Assembly (NCBI RefSeq): GCF_020439865.1
Contig: NZ_JAGRPF010000079.1
Location: forward strand, 62,001-126,000
Reading direction: 5' to 3'
Length of the DNA: 64,000 bases
Origin: Prosthecobacter sp.
GTDB lineage: Bacteria; Verrucomicrobiota; Verrucomicrobiia; Verrucomicrobiales; Verrucomicrobiaceae
Positions 59,977 through 64,000 of this stretch are shown piece after piece. The stretch's first letter is position 1. Each line of letters starts with the position of its first letter. The notes under the pieces were generated by a model that worked only from the letters and a program-made list of their open reading frames with translations, ran no database searches and had not been told where the DNA came from. The position numbers were made by a program, and so were the translations under genes.

Positions 59977-61929
59977 TCAGGAGTTCAAATCGCCGGCGTA
60001 GTCGCTGGGCATGCGCCAGTCGCCACGTGGCGAGAGCGCCACGGATCCGACTTTGGGGCCGTCGGGAACGCTGGAGCGCTTGAACTGGTTTTGCGCGAAG
60101 CGTTTGAAGAACAACGCGAGCCACTTGGCGATGGTTTCATCGTCGTATTTGCCCACAAAGGCCTGTGCGGCCAGCCAGCGAATCTTCTCCGCACCGCTGC
60201 CGTGACGCACGAAGTGGAACAGGAAAAAGTCATGCAACTCATACGGCCCGATCGTGTCCTCGGTCTTCTGCCGCAGCGATGCATCCGCCGCGAGCGGCAG
60301 AAGTTCCGGCGTGATCGGTGTGTCGGCGATGTCGCGTAGGATCGCGCCTGCTTTGTCTGCAAACGGGCCTTCCGCGCACCACTCGATGAGATAACGCACG
60401 AGCGTCTTCGGCACGCCGGAGTTCACGTGATACATCGACATGTGGTCGCCATTGAAGGTGCACCAGCCCAGCGCCGCCTCGGACAGATCGCCGGTGCCGA
60501 CGACGATGCCGCCGGTCTTGTTGGCGATGTCCATGAGGATCTGAGTTCGCTCACGTGCTTGCGAGTTTTCGTAGGTCGCGTCTTGCTGGGTCTCCGAGTG
60601 TCCGATGTCGGCGAAGTGCTGATGCACTGCCTCGTTGATCGAAATCGTGCGCAGTTCGATGTTTAACGCCTCGGCGAGTTTCTCGGCGTTGCCCTTGGTT
60701 CGCGTCGTGGTGCCGAATCCGGGCATCGTGATCGTCAGAGCAGCGCTCTGCGGCATGCCGGCGCGTTTGATCGCTTCCATCATGACCAACAGCGCCAAAG
60801 TTGAATCGAGCCCGCCGGACAATCCGAGCACCGCGGTCTTGGCGCGCGCTTGTTTGAGCCTGCGGGCCAGTCCGGTCGCTTGAATCGCGAAAATTTCCTC
60901 GCACACCGCTGCGCGATCCACTTTGGCGGACGGTACAAATGGATGCGGCGTGATCGTGCGCAGCAGTTTGTCATCGTTGCCGAGCGCAGAGCCGAGATCG
61001 AAGACGATTCGACGAAAGCCGATGCTGCCCGCCTCATCGCGGAACGACGCGCTCTTCAAACGATCATGCGCGAGATGCTGGACGTCGACATCTTTGACCG
61101 CTGACCGCGTTTCGAATGCGAAGCGTTCACTCTCGCCGAGAAGAATGCCGTTTTCAGCCACGAGGCAGTGGCCCGAATAGACTACATCGGTGCTCGATTC
61201 ACCCGCACCCGCGCCAGCATAGACGTAAGCAGCAAGGCAGCGCGCCGATTGCTGCGCGACGAGGTGCCGACGATACGGTGCTTTGCCCAGAACTTCCGTG
61301 CTGGCCGATGGATTCGCCAGCAGCGTGGCTCCGGCGAGCGCGAGATGGCTCGACGGCGGGATCACCGTCCACAAGTCCTCACAAATTTCGACGCCGAGCA
61401 CGATGCCCGGCACATCCAGCGCTTCAAACAGCAATTCGGCGCCGACGGGCACATCTGCACCATTCAAACACACCGTGCTGGCATTCAGCGTGTGTGCAGG
61501 CGAGAACCAGCGGCGTTCGTAAAACTCGGACGAGTTCGGCAGAAACGTTTTCGGCACCAAGCCGAGCACGCGGCCCTTTGCCAGCACCGCAGCGACGTTG
61601 TAAAGCCGGTCTTGGACGAGCAGCGGCAATCCAACGATCAAAACGGTTGGCAGATCATGCGTCGCCTGCGCCAGTTCGCTCAAACCACGCACTGCCGCGG
61701 CCCGCAGCGCCTCGGTATGAAACAAATCGGCGCAGGAATAACCTGTGAGGCTCAGTTCCGGGAAAACGACAAGTCTGCAGCCGCGATGCGCCAGCGATCG
61801 TGCTTCTTTGGCAAGGATCGCGACGTTCTTCGAAACATCTCCCAACACCAGTTCTGGCGACACCGACGCCACGCGCACGAAACCAAGTCGTTCGCGAGTG
61901 CTGGTCGGGGAAGGGGATTCCTGCTGCAT
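59977..61929 (-). CDS. nadE: Glutamine-dependent NAD+ synthetase
   Basis: A 650-residue protein. The N-terminal nitrilase-type glutaminase has the Glu-Lys-Cys triad in VVFPELSLTGYS, VPKTFLPN and GVEICEDLW. The C-terminal synthetase has the PP-loop LGLSGGLDSTLALLVM, and ANKTGGIVVGTGDLSEAALG and FNGDHMSMYHVN as further ATP/NaAD-binding blocks. It amidates nicotinic acid adenine dinucleotide to NAD+ using glutamine-derived ammonia. The ATG at 61929 was chosen over a GTG at 61944. It is followed closely by an amino-acid-binding lipoprotein, which might supply glutamine, but that is speculative. Confidence 0.96.
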   Translation of the reverse strand: MQQESPSPTSTRERLGFVRVASVSPELVLGDVSKNVAILAKEARSLAHRGCRLVVFPELSLTGYSCADLFHTEALRAAAVRGLSELAQATHDLPTVLIVGLPLLVQDRLYNVAAVLAKGRVLGLVPKTFLPNSSEFYERRWFSPAHTLNASTVCLNGADVPVGAELLFEALDVPGIVLGVEICEDLWTVIPPSSHLALAGATLLANPSASTEVLGKAPYRRHLVAQQSARCLAAYVYAGAGAGESSTDVVYSGHCLVAENGILLGESERFAFETRSAVKDVDVQHLAHDRLKSASFRDEAGSIGFRRIVFDLGSALGNDDKLLRTITPHPFVPSAKVDRAAVCEEIFAIQATGLARRLKQARAKTAVLGLSGGLDSTLALLVMMEAIKRAGMPQSAALTITMPGFGTTTRTKGNAEKLAEALNIELRTISINEAVHQHFADIGHSETQQDATYENSQARERTQILMDIANKTGGIVVGTGDLSEAALGWCTFNGDHMSMYHVNSGVPKTLVRYLIEWCAEGPFADKAGAILRDIADTPITPELLPLAADASLRQKTEDTIGPYELHDFFLFHFVRHGSGAEKIRWLAAQAFVGKYDDETIAKWLALFFKRFAQNQFKRSSVPDGPKVGSVALSPRGDWRMPSDYAGDLNS

Positions 61930-61972
61930 TCGAGAGCTTAGCACGCGGGGTTTGGGGTGCGCGAGAGGGAAT

Positions 61973-62392
61973 TCACTCTGTCACCACCCGTGCCTTCAGT
62001 TCCGGCGTCGGCATCATGCAGGCCTCGTCCTTGCCGAACCAGCGGTAGCGGTTGCGAGCGATGAAGTAGTAGGCGGCGTCGCGCATCGCACGCGGCAGCG
62101 GTTTGAACATGAGGGCGAGCTTCCATGCACCACCGAGCGTGCGTGCGATTTCGAGAGCGGCGTCGCTGGCCTGGAAGGCTCCGTGAGGTGTGATGAAGAG
62201 CATGGCGTTCGGCGATTCGGGATCGAGACCGTGCTGGGTGTAGAGTTCGCGGCCCAGCGGGCTTTGAATCGGCGCGAATTTGATTTTCGCGGTCGGATCA
62301 CGACGCATGATGAAGCGCACGCTGGCATCGCAAAGATGGCAGACGCCGTCGAAGAGCAGCAGGTGATCGTGGCTGGGATCGTAGTGGGACAC
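61973..62392 (-). CDS. DCC-family thiol-disulfide oxidoreductase (DUF393)
   Basis: A 139-residue protein with the DCC motif FDGVCHLCDASVRFIM (CHLC, thioredoxin-like redox pair) near residues 14-29. FAPIQSPLGREL and SDAALEIARTLGG follow, then PLPRAMRDAAYYFIARNRYRW. These proteins are thought to be thioredoxin-like disulfide oxidoreductases; the partner is unknown. Its start lies two bases after the DUF1361 stop, so the two are in one operon with nadE downstream. Confidence 0.9.
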   Translation of the reverse strand: MSHYDPSHDHLLLFDGVCHLCDASVRFIMRRDPTAKIKFAPIQSPLGRELYTQHGLDPESPNAMLFITPHGAFQASDAALEIARTLGGAWKLALMFKPLPRAMRDAAYYFIARNRYRWFGKDEACMMPTPELKARVVTE

Positions 62393-62394
62393 GG

Positions 62395-63045
62395 CTAGTC
62401 GATCTTACTCGGGACGGGCCGCGGCGTCGCGGCCGAAATCCAGAACAGGTAGGTGAAGACGAGCAGCGTGCTGAAACCGAGGGTGAAACTCCAGGTGTGG
62501 GAATGTTGAAACGGATCGACGAGCCGGGAGATGATGTCTTGAAACAGCCGCTGTGGTCGCTGCAGGATGTCCCAGCTGTTCCAACGCAGGAACCTGCCGA
62601 GGTAAACGCCGAAGCCGCTGAGCGCGAGCGTGCCGAGCACGACACACCAGCCGACGAGCCGCGAAAAGCGTTGAGCAAACCAGTGCTGTACGATTTGCAG
62701 CGATTGAAAGCCGAACCCGAGCGAAACGAGGCCGAAGGAGAGCAGCATGAGCAGATCCAGCCACTTGGGCACGTTGCCGTTGTGCTCATTGAGATGCATG
62801 AGGTCGGTGAGGACGTAGGGCGCGTTCGGGAAGAACAACAGCCAGACGGCGAGCAATGGCAGTGCGAGGCTGAGTCGTGTGATCCGGCTCAAACCGAGGC
62901 TGAGGCCGAGGGGAATGGCCGCAAGAAACAGGTTCCAAAGGAGGAAGGCGTAGTAGTGATGTCCGGCGAGAACGAAGCGCGCCTTAAGCACCACGAGGCA
63001 CCCCAGGCAGGCGAGGAGATTGAGCAGCAGAACGCGGAAGGACAT
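62395..63045 (-). CDS. DUF1361 membrane protein
   Basis: A 216-residue polytopic protein with about six hydrophobic segments. The DUF1361 pattern is visible: HHYYAFLLWNLFLAAIPLGL, LLFFPNAPYVLTDLMHL, and SGFGVYLGRFLRWNSWDIL. ATG 63045 (MSFRVLLLN) was preferred to TTG 63084. Family function is unknown. First gene of a likely operon with the DCC protein, nadE and the binding lipoprotein. Confidence 0.9.
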   Translation of the reverse strand: MSFRVLLLNLLACLGCLVVLKARFVLAGHHYYAFLLWNLFLAAIPLGLSLGLSRITRLSLALPLLAVWLLFFPNAPYVLTDLMHLNEHNGNVPKWLDLLMLLSFGLVSLGFGFQSLQIVQHWFAQRFSRLVGWCVVLGTLALSGFGVYLGRFLRWNSWDILQRPQRLFQDIISRLVDPFQHSHTWSFTLGFSTLLVFTYLFWISAATPRPVPSKID

Positions 63046-63126
63046 GAGGCTGCTAAGATAGTCGGACAGATGCCACGGCGGCAAGTGAGTGATGCGATTG
63101 TGAAGATGAATTCATGGGGACTTCAT

Positions 63127-63189
63127 CAAGGAGAGGCACTTGCCAAGTGCCGGGTGCGGATGACGGGACTTGGCAAGTCCCGCTCCTTG
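63127..63189. repeat. Compound palindromic repeat (two hairpins inside an outer stem)
   Basis: The outer stem CAAGGAG (63127-63133) pairs with CTCCTTG (63183-63189). Inside are hairpin 1, GGCACTT-GCC-AAGTGCC (63135-63151), and hairpin 2, GGGACTT-GGC-AAGTCCC (63165-63181). All stems are perfect. It lies between rlmN and the DUF1361 gene. The two related hairpins (sharing CTTG/CAAG cores) suggest a REP-type element or a structured RNA. Confidence 0.8.
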
Positions 63190-63195
63190 ACGTGC

Positions 63196-64000
63196 TCACG
63201 CGGCTTTCCGCCGTGATTGCTTCGCGGCTTTGAGCTGGCCGCAGCCGGCGGCGACGTCGATACCGCGTCGCTGGCGGATGGTGCAGGGGAATCCGGCGTC
63301 CTGGAGGATGCGATGAAAGGTGTCGGCGGAGGCGTCGTCGCTTTCGGTGCCGGTGTAGCCTTCGGTGCGGTTCAGCGGGATGAGGTTCACATGCGCATCA
63401 AGACCGTGAAGGAGCTCAGCGATGCGTTTCGCATGTTCGGGCGTGTCGTTGACGCCGTGAATGAGTGTCCACGCGAAGAAGATGCGGCGGCCGGTCCGGG
63501 CATTGTAGCTGCGGCAGGCGGCGATGAGGTCGGCAAGCGGCCAGCGCTGGTTGGCGGGGATGAGCTTGGCTCGTTCCTCCTCGGTGGCGGCGTGAAGGCT
63601 GACGGCGAGGTTGTAGGGCCGGTTTTCCTCCGCCATGCGCAGGATGCCGGGCACGACGCCGACGGTGGAGACGCTGATCTTGCTGGGACCAATGTTCAGG
63701 CCGCGGGTGTCGCAAATGATGTCGAGCGCGGTCATCACCGCGTCGTAGTTGTGCAGGGGCTCGCCCATGCCCATGAAAACGAGATTGCGCAGGCCCTTTT
63801 CCCCCTTGGTCCGCAGGATGCGCTGAGCATGCAGCACTTGGGCGACGATTTCACCTGGTCGTAGATGCCGGACAAACCCCATCTGTCCCGTGGCGCAGAA
63901 GACGCATCCCATCGCGCAACCGGCCTGGGTGCTGACACAGGCGGTGTGGCGGCCGGTGTAGCCCATGATGACAGTTTCGATTTCCTGCGCGTCGGCCATG
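63196..64000 (-). CDS. rlmN: 23S rRNA (adenine-2503-C2)-methyltransferase, 5' end beyond window
   Basis: The C-terminal 267 or more residues of RlmN; the gene runs off the window on its 5' side. The frame shows the radical-SAM cluster motif CAMGCVFC within STQAGCAMGCVFCATGQMGF, followed by LVFMGMGEPLHNYDAV, KISVSTVGVVPGI, LAVSLHAATEEERAKLIPA and HVNLIPLNR. The second methyl-carrying Cys is in GIDVAAGCGQL near the C-terminus. It methylates A2503 of 23S rRNA and A37 of some tRNAs. The ATG at 63999 is internal; the family has about 90 more N-terminal residues. Confidence 0.96.
   Translation of the reverse strand, partial: MADAQEIETVIMGYTGRHTACVSTQAGCAMGCVFCATGQMGFVRHLRPGEIVAQVLHAQRILRTKGEKGLRNLVFMGMGEPLHNYDAVMTALDIICDTRGLNIGPSKISVSTVGVVPGILRMAEENRPYNLAVSLHAATEEERAKLIPANQRWPLADLIAACRSYNARTGRRIFFAWTLIHGVNDTPEHAKRIAELLHGLDAHVNLIPLNRTEGYTGTESDDASADTFHRILQDAGFPCTIRQRRGIDVAAGCGQLKAAKQSRRKAA

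Overview
The window looks like chromosomal DNA of a GC-rich member of the Verrucomicrobiota, close to the Prosthecobacter/Verrucomicrobium type. The evidence is the gene content. There are three DUF1501 proteins and three DUF1549/DUF1553 proteins, two of the latter with planctomycete-type cytochrome domains (PSCyt1). There are two PEP-CTERM sorted proteins, an ECF sigma factor with a FecR/LamG protein, a second ECF sigma factor with a membrane-anchored Ser/Thr kinase-WD40 protein, a CxPxR sulfatase, ThuA and PQQ-propeller proteins, and many exported proteins and lipoproteins. No phage, plasmid, IS element, CRISPR array or defence island is visible. The species assignment is inference.

Layout. 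1-2556 (minus): ECF sigma factor, FecR/LamG anti-sigma-like protein and a secreted esterase cut by the window edge, joined by ATGA overlaps. 2854-4353: exported sulfatase. 4415-9370 (plus): a compact nucleoside/ribose operon with a sugar-binding lipoprotein, a tiny membrane protein, an RbsC-like permease, two exported nucleoside hydrolases and a ribokinase, but no ABC ATPase. 9414-13879: PhoD, a lone DUF1501 and a secreted thrombospondin-type-3 repeat protein. 13987-18195 (minus): ECF sigma factor, small membrane protein and Ser/Thr kinase with a WD40 region. 18601-25886: a PEP-CTERM protein facing a three-gene PSCyt1/DUF1501 operon. 25930-34230: BASS-type transporter, methyltransferase, arginyltransferase-like protein, DUF4407 protein, and a convergent DUF1501/DUF1549 pair. 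34379-39297: lipoprotein, HAD hydrolase, tRNA-Lys, hydrolase, SET-domain protein, PQQ propeller. 39298-49096: YgfZ, a GluR0-like ligand-gated channel, an Mpv17-like membrane protein, TilS, and a tetrapyrrole set (CobA-HemD fusion, CbiX with DR2241-type Fe-S tail, fused AhbA/AhbB-like siroheme decarboxylase). 49193-59163: OB-fold protein, FkbM methyltransferase, TIM-barrel isomerase, second PEP-CTERM protein, a HAD-NUDIX fusion followed closely by folB, cyclophilin, PQQ propeller and ThuA. 59192-64000 (minus): amino-acid-binding lipoprotein, NAD synthetase, DCC-family protein, DUF1361 protein and RlmN (cut by the window edge).

The most promising signals are the HAD-NUDIX-FolB arrangement (a candidate for the poorly known dihydroneopterin phosphate removal steps of folate synthesis), the siroheme-processing set, the transporter-plus-periplasmic-hydrolase nucleoside operon without an ATPase, the GluR0-like channel with a degenerate filter, and small palindromic or tandem repeats inserted in frame in coding sequences. 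All functions are read from protein sequence by eye; no database search was possible.
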